From a bacterium (lineage in GTDB: Bacteria > RBG-13-66-14), in assembly GCA_035528375.1 (NCBI GenBank), contig DATKYS010000037.1, positions 1-10,197 of the forward strand: 10,197 bases of DNA. Direction: 5' to 3'. The notes under the pieces were generated by a model that was given only the letters and a program-made list of their open reading frames with translations, was not told the DNA's origin and made no database searches. The position numbers and the translations under genes were made by a program. Shown one piece after another: positions 1-5,907 of the stretch; position 1 is the first letter of the stretch, and the number at the start of each line of letters is the position of its first letter.

Positions 1-123
1 GTCTATCACGGCGGCTTCAAGCGAAACTTCCACCTGTTCATCAGAGAAATGGAGTTCCGCTTCAACCACCGAAACGACCCGGATATGCTACCCTATCTGA
101 AAAGCATCCTCTTTGGTCCATGA
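1..123 (+). CDS. IS1595-family (ISXO2-like) transposase, C-terminal end
   Basis: The frame open from the first base to the TGA at 121-123 gives 40 residues beginning VYHGGFKRNFHLF and containing EMEFRFNHRN. This matches my memory of the C-terminal end of ISXO2-like DDE transposases of the IS1595 family, where a HGG segment is followed by an FRFNHR motif; the last catalytic acidic residue would lie just upstream, outside the window. Such enzymes cut and join insertion-sequence ends. Only the tail is visible, so I cannot tell whether the element is intact. I could not identify a terminal inverted repeat in the bases after the stop. The last 36 bases overlap, on the opposite strand, the extended DUF3800 frame. 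Confidence 0.7.
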   Translation, partial: VYHGGFKRNFHLFIREMEFRFNHRNDPDMLPYLKSILFGP

Positions 124-330
124 ACGTGTGTGATGCCTTAATTTATTACTGACTAATGATAGTAATTTATGTCCTGCTATGTGTTCATATTTATTCCATC
201 CACCAACTTTTCTTTTACAGGCTTCTTGCATAGCTAAACTGAAGCAAACACAATCACAGAGCTGGATAAAGGGCGTTTCACTGGCTTTCTTAAAGAGTGG
301 ATCTTCAATAACGGATATTAATGGGCAATT
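88..330 (-). pseudogene. Post-stop continuation of the DUF3800 gene
   Basis: After the TAA at 333-331 the same minus-strand frame stays open for 80 codons to a TAG at 90-88. It reads NCPLISVIEDPLFKK, then SETPFIQLCDCVCFSLAMQ. This resembles the C-terminal core of DUF3800 proteins, where an I-D/E-x-P-x-F segment is followed by an IQLAD-type motif. The TAA therefore interrupts one original gene of about 264 codons. A single base change from TAT or TAC (Tyr) would explain it, because no frame shift is needed. The last codons run antisense through the transposase end and may not be native. The tail has no obvious start of its own, so it is probably not translated unless the stop is read through or is a base-calling error. 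Confidence 0.65.
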
Positions 331-882
331 TTAGTAGGAACCAGATATACCAACTTGGTTATTTCTAACTCTCCATTTACGTAACAGTTTTTTAATTTTT
401 ATCGTTCGTGATGGATCTGGTATTATCATACCGTGGCAATTGTCTTCAAGAGAATTCAAATAATTGTGAAATCGTGTAGCAATTCTGTTCCAAGCCATTT
501 CTTCAATGTCACCATTGAAATAAGCAATACTTTTAGCGATTGCTGGATCGTTTTTAATTAGGTAGATATTTAAAAATTGGACATCTAGTGTATTTACTAC
601 ACTAAAAATATATTGAAAGATATTAGTTATTTTTCTATTATTTAATTTCATATATTTATACTCCCTTGATCTATTAAAAAGTTCTCTTGCATGGATTGTT
701 TGTCTTATGAAAAAATTGAAGTGTTGATGTAATTGGATTTTTAAAGATTTGAAAGTATTAAATGAATCGCGCCATCTATCAAACGCGATGATAAGTCCAG
801 TAAGAGCAAAATAATCTGGATATCTAGTTGTATTCGCTAGTCCTGGATCGCCAGATTCGTCAACGTAAAGCAGGTAGTCCAT
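331..882 (-). CDS. DUF3800 domain protein, truncated by an in-frame stop
   Basis: The 183-residue product starts MDYLLYVDESGDPG, the typical N-terminus of DUF3800 proteins, with acidic residues D8 and E9 on the first strand. FALTGLII (residues 25-32) and IHARELF (H64) match the next conserved blocks. DUF3800 is thought to have a ribonuclease H-like fold; its function is not established, and members are common in mobile islands and defence neighbourhoods. The frame ends at TAA 333-331, before the IQLAD-like Asp, which is encoded downstream in the same frame. The product as written would lack that conserved acid and is probably non-functional. A weak purine-rich ribosome site (AAGAGAAG) precedes ATG 882. 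The gene is strongly AT-rich against its GC-rich surroundings, which suggests transfer. The family call is firm; activity is doubtful. Confidence 0.8.
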   Translation of the reverse strand: MDYLLYVDESGDPGLANTTRYPDYFALTGLIIAFDRWRDSFNTFKSLKIQLHQHFNFFIRQTIHARELFNRSREYKYMKLNNRKITNIFQYIFSVVNTLDVQFLNIYLIKNDPAIAKSIAYFNGDIEEMAWNRIATRFHNYLNSLEDNCHGMIIPDPSRTIKIKKLLRKWRVRNNQVGISGSY

Positions 883-975
883 GATCTTCTCTTGGTGTTG
901 ACGTTTTTAATAAAGTAGTATAAACTTTGTTTGGCGGCCAGATGCACCCACAGGTGTTCATGGTTGCCCACAAGA

Positions 976-1004
976 CCCGGAGCATTAGCTCCGGGCAACT
1001 TTTT
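976..1004 (+). terminator. Hairpin with T-run (possible plus-strand terminator)
   Basis: A perfect 8-base stem, CCGGAGC-type arms 976-983 and 988-995 around an ATTA loop, is followed by CAAC and five T (1000-1004). It looks like an intrinsic terminator on the plus strand. No plus-strand gene is visible just upstream, so it may belong to a gene lost when the AT-rich segment arrived, or protect tRNA-Lys from opposing transcription. On the minus strand there is no T-run. Confidence 0.45.
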
Positions 1005-1013
1005 AGTGTATCG

Positions 1014-1039
1014 AAGAGAAGGGGGCTTATCCGGCCCCC
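1014..1039 (-). terminator. Probable terminator of tRNA-Lys
   Basis: Just downstream of the tRNA on the minus strand, GGGGGC (1039-1034) pairs with GCCCCC (1026-1021) around a 7-base loop and is followed by TTCTCTT (1020-1014). The T-run is imperfect, so termination efficiency is uncertain. Confidence 0.45.
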
Positions 1040-1040
1040 G

Positions 1041-1117
1041 TGGTGGGCCGTGGAGGAATCGAACCTCCAACCCACTGATTAAGAGTCAGTTGCTCTGCCA
1101 AATTGAGCTAACGGCCC
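1041..1117 (-). tRNA. tRNA-Lys (anticodon CTT)
   Basis: The minus strand folds into a full cloverleaf. The acceptor arms GGGCCGT and ACGGCCC pair perfectly, the D arm is GCTC/GAGC, the anticodon stem ACTGA/TCAGT encloses the loop CTCTTAA, and the T stem GGAGG/CCTCC encloses TTCGATT. The anticodon CTT (bases 1083-1081) reads AAG, a lysine codon. Discriminator A and a genomically encoded CCA follow (1044-1041). A 77-base gene with its own promoter lies directly after the surE unit. Its 3' end faces the AT-rich transposase/DUF3800 segment, the side on which tRNA-targeting islands integrate. Confidence 0.97.
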
Positions 1118-1125
1118 GCAGGGGT

Positions 1126-1155
1126 AATGTAGCTCATCGGACGGTCGGGTGTCAA
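1126..1155 (-). promoter_or_regulatory. Sigma-70-type promoter of tRNA-Lys
   Basis: The minus strand has a perfect -35 TTGACA (1155-1150), an 18-base spacer and a -10 TACATT (1131-1126), placing the start a few bases before tRNA position 1. The -35 box overlaps the TGA stop of the upstream surE gene, so the tRNA promoter sits on the end of that coding region. Confidence 0.75.
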
Positions 1156-1952
1156 CCTTCCCGGAGCCCGTCCAGCTCCCAGCCACGCATCCGGTCGAAG
1201 AGGACCGCGTCGTTCAGGTCGAGGTCGAGCGGGGTGATGGAGACGAACCCGTCCCGGACGGCGCGGTGGTCCAGCTCCGGGTTGTCGTCGTCTGTGTCGG
1301 ACATCGGGCCGCGCAGAAGCCAGCCGCCGGTTTCCTCGTCCAGTTGGTAGCGGGTTTGGAAGATGAAGCGGCCGTGGCGGGTGATTCTTATCCCCCGGAG
1401 CTCGGCGGGCGGGATGTTGGGAATGTTGACGTTGAGGCAGCTGTGGGGGGGAATGCCCCTCTCGAGGACGAGCAGCGTCAGCCGGGCGGCGAGGCGGGCG
1501 GCGTGCTCCAGGGAGTTCTCCACCGACGGAGGGTCCAGTGGTGCGCCGAAGTGGCCCAGGCTGACCGCGACGCTGGGGATACCCAGCATCGTGGCCTCGA
1601 GGGCCGCGCCTAGTGTGCCCGAGTAGAAGATATGGGTGGACAGGTTGAGACCTAAATTGACGCCGGAGACCACCAGGTCCGGTTTTTCGTTCTCGTAGAG
1701 GTTGCTGACCGCGTACTTGACGCAGTCGGCGGGCGAGCCGTCGGCGGCCCAGGCCTGGATCTCCGGAGAGATGGAGACCCGTTCGACCCGGATCGGCTTG
1801 TGGATGGTGATGGAATGTCCCGCGCCGGAGCGTTCGTACATGGGGGCGCAAACCAGCATATCGCCCAGGGGATCGAGCTCCCGTGCCAGGGAGAGAAGTC
1901 CCTTCGAGTGTAAGCCGTCGTCGTTGGATACCAGGATGCGCGGTCTATCCAT
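1152..1952 (-). CDS. surE: 5'/3'-nucleotidase SurE (downstream copy)
   Basis: This 266-residue protein is a full-length SurE, the metal-dependent phosphatase that removes phosphate from nucleoside 5'- and 3'-monophosphates and is linked to survival in stationary phase. The metal site known for the family is present: the NDDG motif gives D11 and D12, S42 lies in ERSGAGHS, and N99 in SGVNLGLN. The YSGT and GIPSVAVS blocks are also typical. It starts at ATG 1952, inside the last codons of the other surE gene (8-base overlap), with no strong ribosome site, so translational coupling is likely. It is the more canonical copy: the GHSIT segment after the serine ligand is preserved. The stop codon lies within the -35 box of tRNA-Lys. 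Confidence 0.93.
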   Translation of the reverse strand: MDRPRILVSNDDGLHSKGLLSLARELDPLGDMLVCAPMYERSGAGHSITIHKPIRVERVSISPEIQAWAADGSPADCVKYAVSNLYENEKPDLVVSGVNLGLNLSTHIFYSGTLGAALEATMLGIPSVAVSLGHFGAPLDPPSVENSLEHAARLAARLTLLVLERGIPPHSCLNVNIPNIPPAELRGIRITRHGRFIFQTRYQLDEETGGWLLRGPMSDTDDDNPELDHRAVRDGFVSITPLDLDLNDAVLFDRMRGWELDGLREG

Positions 1953-2727
1953 CTTTTTGCCGGGGCATGACTTCGTTTTCCGCGACCTTCCAGCAGGGGC
2001 TCGCGCAGCCGGTGTCGAGGCGGGAGAGCGAGGCGTAACCGGCGAGTATGGCGGCGACGTCGCTGGAGGGATGCTGCCCCTCGGGGGGGTCGTCGTAGCC
2101 GTAGAGGCTTACCCCTCCGGGCTCCTCGCGGAAGCCGATGGCGGTGACGATGTCCCCCGGCGTGGTCTCCCTCAGGCCGTGCACCGGTCCGTGCGCCCCG
2201 GCGGGGACGTTCAGGTTCAAAAAGTGGCCGGGCTCCAGGCCTTCCGCGAGTATTTTCCGCGCGATGTCCGCGCCCCACGCCGCGGCCCGCCGCAGGTCCT
2301 CCTCCTCCGGCCTCCCCCAGTGGCCGGAGCCGTCCAGGGAGCCGGAGGAGACGGCCAGGGAGGGTATACCCCACAGCGCCGCGTCCCGGGCCGCGCCCAC
2401 CGTTCCCGAGTAGTGGAGGTCCGAGGCCAGGTTCAGCCCGTGGTTGATCCCGACCACGACCAGATCGGGTGGAGAGCCCATCCGCACCAGGCCGAACCGG
2501 ACGCAGTCCACCGGGAAGCCGTCCAGGACGGTGGCGGCGAGCCCGTTACAGAGACGCCTCTCCTCCACGGTCAGGACGCCGTGGAAGGAGCCGGCCATGG
2601 AGGAGCCGGAGCGCGGCCCGTCGGGCGCCACGACGGTCAACTCGCCCAGCACGGCGAGCGCATCGGCCAGTATCGCCAGCCCCGGGTAATCCACCCCGTC
2701 GTCGTTGGTCAGTAAAATCCGTTTCAA
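1945..2727 (-). CDS. surE: SurE-family nucleotidase (upstream, divergent copy)
   Basis: A second SurE-family protein, 260 residues from a TTG start at 2727. The TTG is preferred because it gives MKRILLTNDDG, the normal SurE N-terminus. An AGGCGG ribosome site lies 9 bases upstream, and only one base separates it from the preceding stop. An ATG at 2793 would add 22 residues inside the upstream gene that do not look like SurE. Metal-ligand positions are kept: D9, D10, S40 and N95 (GINHGLN). It differs from its neighbour after the serine (SGSSMAGSFHG instead of a GHSIT-type segment) and over the last ~80 residues (PPEGQHPSSDVAAILAG). The pair therefore looks like an old duplication or two separate acquisitions, and substrate preference may differ. 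Confidence 0.9.
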   Translation of the reverse strand: MKRILLTNDDGVDYPGLAILADALAVLGELTVVAPDGPRSGSSMAGSFHGVLTVEERRLCNGLAATVLDGFPVDCVRFGLVRMGSPPDLVVVGINHGLNLASDLHYSGTVGAARDAALWGIPSLAVSSGSLDGSGHWGRPEEEDLRRAAAWGADIARKILAEGLEPGHFLNLNVPAGAHGPVHGLRETTPGDIVTAIGFREEPGGVSLYGYDDPPEGQHPSSDVAAILAGYASLSRLDTGCASPCWKVAENEVMPRQKDG

Positions 2728-2728
2728 T

Positions 2729-3100
2729 TCAGGCGACCGCCTGCTTGGCCACGACCAGCCACACCCCGGCGATGATGAGCACGAAGCCCGCAACCTGCCA
2801 CCAGCTTATCTGCTCCCGGAGCATGAGGGCGCTGACGAGGATGACGATGGCAAAGCCCACGGAGGTGAAGACGGGGTAGGCCACGGAGAGGTTCATCTTC
2901 GACAAAACGTAGGTGTAGAAGATCAGGGCGGCGGCGAAGCTCGCCAGGCCGCCCCACAGCCAGCCGCTGGTGAGCATCCCCTTGACGTAGGGCCCGAGGC
3001 CGAGGGAGTCCAGGGTGCCGATGCCGCGCATCGCCACCTTCATCAGGATGTTGGCCCCGGCGTTGAAGACAATGCCCAGGGCGAGCGCCAGGTAGGTCAT
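2729..3100 (-). CDS. Small four-helix SMR/EamA-like membrane transporter
   Basis: The 123-residue product (ATG 3100) has about four hydrophobic segments: near residues 3-22, 45-65, 70-92 and 99-118. It looks like a small-multidrug-resistance or EamA-type unit such as EmrE or ArnE. YTYVLSKMNLSVAYPVFTSVGFAIVIL is not quoted whole but its core SVAYPVFTSVG matches the family loop and helix 3. In EmrE, Glu14 in helix 1 couples proton and drug. Aligning LMK with LMK puts Asn13 at that place, so classic proton-coupled drug export is unlikely. Related ArnE/ArnF-type proteins move lipid-linked substrates; the substrate here is unknown. GAGG lies 5 bases before the ATG; a GTG at 3106 is an alternative start. 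It is first in the minus-strand unit with the two surE genes. Confidence 0.8.
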   Translation of the reverse strand: MTYLALALGIVFNAGANILMKVAMRGIGTLDSLGLGPYVKGMLTSGWLWGGLASFAAALIFYTYVLSKMNLSVAYPVFTSVGFAIVILVSALMLREQISWWQVAGFVLIIAGVWLVVAKQAVA

Positions 3101-3155
3101 GGTCACCTCACGGGGGGTGTTTTCAGTCCGGAAGATTGTACCTCATCCGGTACGT

Positions 3156-3181
3156 AAAAGGGGCCGGTGGAGACCAGCCCC
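3156..3181 (-). terminator. Intrinsic terminator after the zinc-ribbon gene
   Basis: On the minus strand, GGGGCTGGT (3181-3173) pairs with ACCGGCCCC (3168-3160) around a 4-base loop, with one G-T pair, followed by TTTT (3159-3156). It lies 24 bases past the zinc-ribbon stop and before the membrane-protein gene, separating the two units. Confidence 0.7.
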
Positions 3182-3204
3182 TGTGGCGGCCGTACAACTA
3201 GGTT

Positions 3205-3357
3205 TTAGGGTTTTGTAGCTCGAATCAGCACCCAGTCGGTCTTTCCACAACTACAGGGAGGGAATGTCTCTCCTTTTGATAGAGCCCTTTCACTGCCGCA
3301 ATTAGAGCAACGGTAAATGCCAGTTATAGGTACCTTCTGTCCTGGTCTATATCCCAT
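3205..3357 (-). CDS. Small zinc-ribbon protein, 50 residues
   Basis: The ATG at 3357 follows a strong ribosome site (AAAAGGAGG, about 4 bases away), so it is chosen over an upstream in-frame ATG at 3468 that would translate the promoter region. The product begins MGYRPGQKVPITGIYRCSNC and has CxxC (residues ~17-20) and a later PPCSCG, giving four cysteines suited to one zinc ion in a ribbon fold. Small proteins with this pattern (P-G-x-x-V-P, G-I-Y-x-C, G-E-x-F-P-P-C) recur in bacteria, but I know no assigned role. Codon use is less GC-rich than in the neighbours. It has its own promoter and terminator, so it is probably transcribed alone. Confidence 0.8.
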   Translation of the reverse strand: MGYRPGQKVPITGIYRCSNCGSERALSKGETFPPCSCGKTDWVLIRATKP

Positions 3358-3381
3358 ATCGCCTCCTTTTAGACTACTTTC

Positions 3382-3409
3382 ATTGTAACTTTCTACTAGT
3401 ATTTGTCTA
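3382..3409 (-). promoter_or_regulatory. Probable promoter of the zinc-ribbon gene
   Basis: The minus strand has TAGACA (3409-3404, one mismatch to TTGACA), a 16-base spacer and TACAAT (3387-3382, one mismatch to TATAAT). It is 24 bases upstream of the gene's start codon, allowing a short leader with the strong ribosome site. Confidence 0.55.
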
Positions 3410-3445
3410 CAGACTACAGTCATCATTCGAGTACCATTGAGGCGC

Positions 3446-3474
3446 TTGACTTGGCCCCCTCCCGACACTATAAT
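3446..3474 (+). promoter_or_regulatory. Consensus promoter of tRNA-Leu
   Basis: TTGACT (3446-3451), a 17-base spacer and a perfect TATAAT (3469-3474) end 12 bases before the first base of the tRNA. This is a near-ideal sigma-70-type promoter and diverges from the zinc-ribbon promoter. Confidence 0.88.
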
Positions 3475-3486
3475 GCCCCTCTCGGA

Positions 3487-3573
3487 GCCGAAGTGGCGGA
3501 ATTGGCAGACGCGCTAGATTCAGGGTCTAGTGGGGTTCGCCTCGTGGGGGTTCGAGTCCCCCCTTCGGCACCA
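3487..3573 (+). tRNA. tRNA-Leu (anticodon CAG)
   Basis: The acceptor arms GCCGAAG and CTTCGGC pair perfectly. The anticodon stem CTAGA/TCTAG encloses TTCAGGG with anticodon CAG, which reads CTG. The T arm GGGGG/CCCCC encloses TTCGAGT. A long variable arm (GGGGTTCGCCTC region) marks a class II tRNA, as expected for leucine. Discriminator A and an encoded CCA end the gene at 3573. A perfect 9-base hairpin (3571-3579 with 3583-3591) starts in the CCA and has no T-run, so it may guide 3' processing rather than termination. Confidence 0.97.
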
Positions 3574-3594
3574 CCGGCTGGCAGCCGGTGGCAG

Positions 3595-3754
3595 TTCCGC
3601 GGGGTGAGTCGTTTGTATTCGAGGGGTTACTGCCGCGAGCGAGCGGTTTTTTTGTTCCAGGGGCACGATATAAGCGCGGGGCGCTGGACCCCGATTCCGC
3701 GGGGTGAGTCGTTTGTGGTCGAGGAGTTAACGCCGCGAGCCGGCGGTTTTTTTT
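3595..3754 (+). repeat. Two ~60-base direct copies, each ending in a terminator-like hairpin
   Basis: Positions 3595-3653 and 3695-3754 are near-identical, spaced exactly 100 bases. Both read TTCCGCGGGGTGAGTCGTTT at the start, share TCGAGG and GCCGCGAGC, and end in GCGG plus 7 or 8 T. In copy 1 the stem is CCGC/GCGG (3633-3636, 3643-3646); in copy 2 CGCCG/CGGCG (3731-3735, 3741-3745). The changes keep a stem in each. The shared 5' CGCGG could instead pair with the CCGCG of the terminator arm, so alternative folds are possible. The first copy probably ends tRNA-Leu transcription. The 41 bases between contain TATAAG (3669-3674), a possible -10 without a good -35. No coding frame is supported here. 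Confidence 0.75.
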
Positions 3755-3768
3755 ATTCACAGAATTGT

Positions 3769-3840
3769 GATGACGTAGGGGCGGACCGACGGCGCGCCGT
3801 TTAGGTCGGCCCGCGGGCGGCCGTGGACGGTCGCCCCTAC
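3769..3840. repeat. Palindromic repeat, GATGACGTAGGGGC family, copy 1
   Basis: Positions 3769-3814 match 6769-6814 with two differences in 46. The element begins GATGACGTAGGGGC and contains the palindrome ACGGCGCGCCGT. Here a second hairpin follows: arms 3815-3824 and 3827-3836, ten pairs with one G-T. The whole block is bounded by inverted ends GTAGGGGCG (3775-3783) and CGCCCCTAC (3832-3840), which looks like a miniature element. No frame is open and there is no T-run. Confidence 0.75.
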
Positions 3841-3864
3841 GGCGAGTTGTCGTTGCTTATAAAT

Positions 3865-3932
3865 GTAGGGCGGGGATTCCATCCCCGCCGGTTTACCCCC
3901 CTCCCTAGCCCTCCCCCCAGAGGGGGGAGGGG
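3865..3932. repeat. Two further palindromes before the TPR gene
   Basis: GTAGGGCGGGGAT (from 3865) pairs through arms 3869-3877 and 3881-3889 around TCC; it starts like the GTAGGGG family. It is followed by CCCCCTCCCTAGCCC (from 3896) and a 10-base stem, 3909-3918 with 3922-3931, around AGA. The second unit resembles the CCCTCACCCTAGCC repeat at 6877. These fill much of the 486-base gap between tRNA-Leu and the TPR gene, in which I see no gene. A possible -10 TATACT (4007-4012) with a weak -35 lies further on. Confidence 0.6.
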
Positions 3933-4017
3933 ATTCATGGCGGTCCCGCCGCTAAACCGGAACGCGGTTATCCCCCGCCGGGGTGGCAATGTCCGCCGTT
4001 TGACGGTATACTTACCC

Positions 4018-4039
4018 AAAAAGGGCACACCTCGTGCCC
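4018..4039 (-). terminator. Minus-strand terminator-like hairpin in the TPR gene leader
   Basis: Read on the minus strand, GGGCAC (4039-4034), a 5-base loop, GTGCCC (4028-4023) and TTTTT (4022-4018) form a compact intrinsic terminator. It could stop antisense transcripts leaving the TPR gene; on the plus strand it is a hairpin 20 bases before the start codon. Confidence 0.45.
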
Positions 4040-4059
4040 CCGAAAGGTCGGAGGGCCGG

Positions 4060-5907
4060 ATGGCCAAAGCTTTCAAACGGATTTTTCCGATTCTTCTGGT
4101 GCTGGGGGCGTTCTCCCTGGCGTCGGCGGACCCCATCGAACGGGCCCAGGAACTCGTGTACCAATCCAGCGAAAAGCTGGACGCCATCGAGGCGGCCCTG
4201 GCCGCCGCCGCCGAAGAGCGCGCCGCCGGGAACCACGACCAGGCCCTGGACGCCCTCAAGCTCATCGAGCGCGACGTTCGGGCCATTCAGAACGGCGAGG
4301 AGCGCGTCCGGGAGGCCATTCAGGACGCCAGGGACAAGCCCCCCGTCTTCCCCGTGCCCGAGGAGGGCGAGGACGACCCGCGGATCAAGTACGAGGAGAA
4401 CCTGTCCCGCCTCGGCGAAATCGCCGGCTGGCAGGTGACCATCGCCCAGATCAAGCTGGCCGAGTGCCACTTCTACTCGGCCATGAACTACCTGGGCCTC
4501 ATGCACAAGCTCTTCGCCGGTGACGGGCTGCCCGAGAACCCCAGCGTGGAAGACGAAGTGGCGCTGGTTCAGGAGAAGCTGAACCGCCTGCGCACCAGCG
4601 CCGGCAACGGCGAGCAGGCCAAGATTCTGGCCAAGCAGGCCGAGGAGGCGCTGGCCACGGCCCGGAACCTCCTGCCCCCCGACGGAGACCCCGTCCTCGA
4701 GGCCAACCTGGACAATCTCCAGCCCCAGGTGGTGGACCTCCAGTCGCTCATAGACCAGGAGATTGCCGACACCATCAGCAACCAGGCGCATGCCCAGGTG
4801 GAGCTCGGGCTGGTCCTTTTAACGGACCGCCGCTACTCCCAGGCGCTGCGCGAGATACAGAAGGCGGAGACCTACGTCCCCGGCTACGAGCTCGTCCCGC
4901 GCGCCACGGCCGAGGTGAACTACGTCCAGGGCATCGAGTACCTGGAGGGCTCCCAGGATAAGCGCGCCGAGGGCGCCTTCCTCGAGGCGCTCAAGTTCGA
5001 CGGCCGCCACTACGGCGCCAACCTGGAGCTGGGGAAGCTCAAGCTGAAGACCGGCGACCCCGCCACGGCGGTCGAGTACCTGACCCAGGCCGTGCAGATC
5101 AAGCCCGAGCAGGGGGCGGGGCATTTCTTCCTGGCCCGAGCCCTGGTCGCCCAGGGGAAGCAGCGGGACGCCCTCGCCTCCTTCGAGCGGGCGGCCGACC
5201 TGGGGTACGGCGTGGACGCTTTCCGGGAGTGGGGATTCGCCTGGGAGGCGCTGGGCGACCTGAGAGAGGCGATAGACGTTTACGAGAACGGCATCCGCCA
5301 CGGCGGCGACTCCGACATGGTGCTGACCGCGCACCTGGCCTACCTCTACGCCCTCGAGGAGGAGAGCGACTCCACGGCGGTCCGGCTGGCGCAGGGGGCC
5401 ATAGACGGGGGCGGGCCCCTCGAGTTCGCCTGGCCCGCCCTGGTTTTAGCCAACTACAACTCCGACCGTTACTCCGTGGCCGTCGAGAAGGCGGACGAGG
5501 CGCTGGCCGCCCTGTCCGCGGGGTTCTCCGCCGCCCGGGCCGTAATTTTTTACGCCAAGGCGGCGTCCCAGTACGAGATGGACGATTTCACCGCCGCCCG
5601 AGCGACCCTCGACCAGTCGCCCCCGGACGTCCCGGAGGCACTTCGCAAGGATTTCGACAAGCTCCGGGGCAACGTCGTGGACGCGCTCACCCGGGGCGTG
5701 GATAAGGAAAAACGCGACCTGGAGAAGGAGCGCGATGAGCTCCGGGACGAGCGCAAGGGCCTGGAGAAGGAACTGGCCAAGCCCGAGGCCGACACCGCCG
5801 CCGTCCAGGAGAAGATAGCGGAGGTGGACGCCAGACTGGCCGAAATCGAGGCCCGGCTCGGGGAGCTCGAGTCCGAGCGCGGTTCCCTGCAAGAGCACGG
5901 CGAGTGA
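4060..5907 (+). CDS. Exported TPR protein with C-terminal coiled coil
   Basis: The 615-residue product starts at ATG 4060, preceded by GGAGGG. The open frame extends upstream to 3823 but that part covers palindromic repeats and is rejected. Residues 1-23 form a signal peptide: K3, K6, R7, a hydrophobic core ILLVLGAFSL, and an ASA cleavage site before D24. After an alpha-helical N-terminal half, tetratricopeptide repeats are clear at about residues 290-470, for example HYGANLELGKLKLKTGDPAT and GHFFLARALVAQGKQRDALA. The last ~65 residues are a highly charged coiled coil rich in KE and RDE (KRDLEKERDELRDERKG). It is probably a periplasmic or envelope scaffold; I recognise no specific family. It overlaps the Lgt-like gene by one base (TGATG), so the two are likely co-translated. 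Confidence 0.88.
   Translation: MAKAFKRIFPILLVLGAFSLASADPIERAQELVYQSSEKLDAIEAALAAAAEERAAGNHDQALDALKLIERDVRAIQNGEERVREAIQDARDKPPVFPVPEEGEDDPRIKYEENLSRLGEIAGWQVTIAQIKLAECHFYSAMNYLGLMHKLFAGDGLPENPSVEDEVALVQEKLNRLRTSAGNGEQAKILAKQAEEALATARNLLPPDGDPVLEANLDNLQPQVVDLQSLIDQEIADTISNQAHAQVELGLVLLTDRRYSQALREIQKAETYVPGYELVPRATAEVNYVQGIEYLEGSQDKRAEGAFLEALKFDGRHYGANLELGKLKLKTGDPATAVEYLTQAVQIKPEQGAGHFFLARALVAQGKQRDALASFERAADLGYGVDAFREWGFAWEALGDLREAIDVYENGIRHGGDSDMVLTAHLAYLYALEEESDSTAVRLAQGAIDGGGPLEFAWPALVLANYNSDRYSVAVEKADEALAALSAGFSAARAVIFYAKAASQYEMDDFTAARATLDQSPPDVPEALRKDFDKLRGNVVDALTRGVDKEKRDLEKERDELRDERKGLEKELAKPEADTAAVQEKIAEVDARLAEIEARLGELESERGSLQEHGE

Noticed and set aside
837-1070. 77-codon minus-strand frame
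   Set aside because: It runs through the tRNA-Lys gene and two hairpins, and resembles no protein I know.
3595-3754. CRISPR array
   Set aside because: There are only two copies, they end in T-runs, and the unit is not a repeat-spacer pattern.
3403-3804. 133-codon plus-strand frame
   Set aside because: It reads through the tRNA-Leu gene and the twin repeats.
3823-4059. 79-codon N-terminal extension of the TPR protein
   Set aside because: It translates palindromic repeats, while ATG 4060 gives a proper signal peptide with a ribosome site.
4012-4791. 259-codon minus-strand frame inside the TPR gene
   Set aside because: It is a GC-rich antisense shadow; the plus-strand frame has a signal peptide and TPR motifs.
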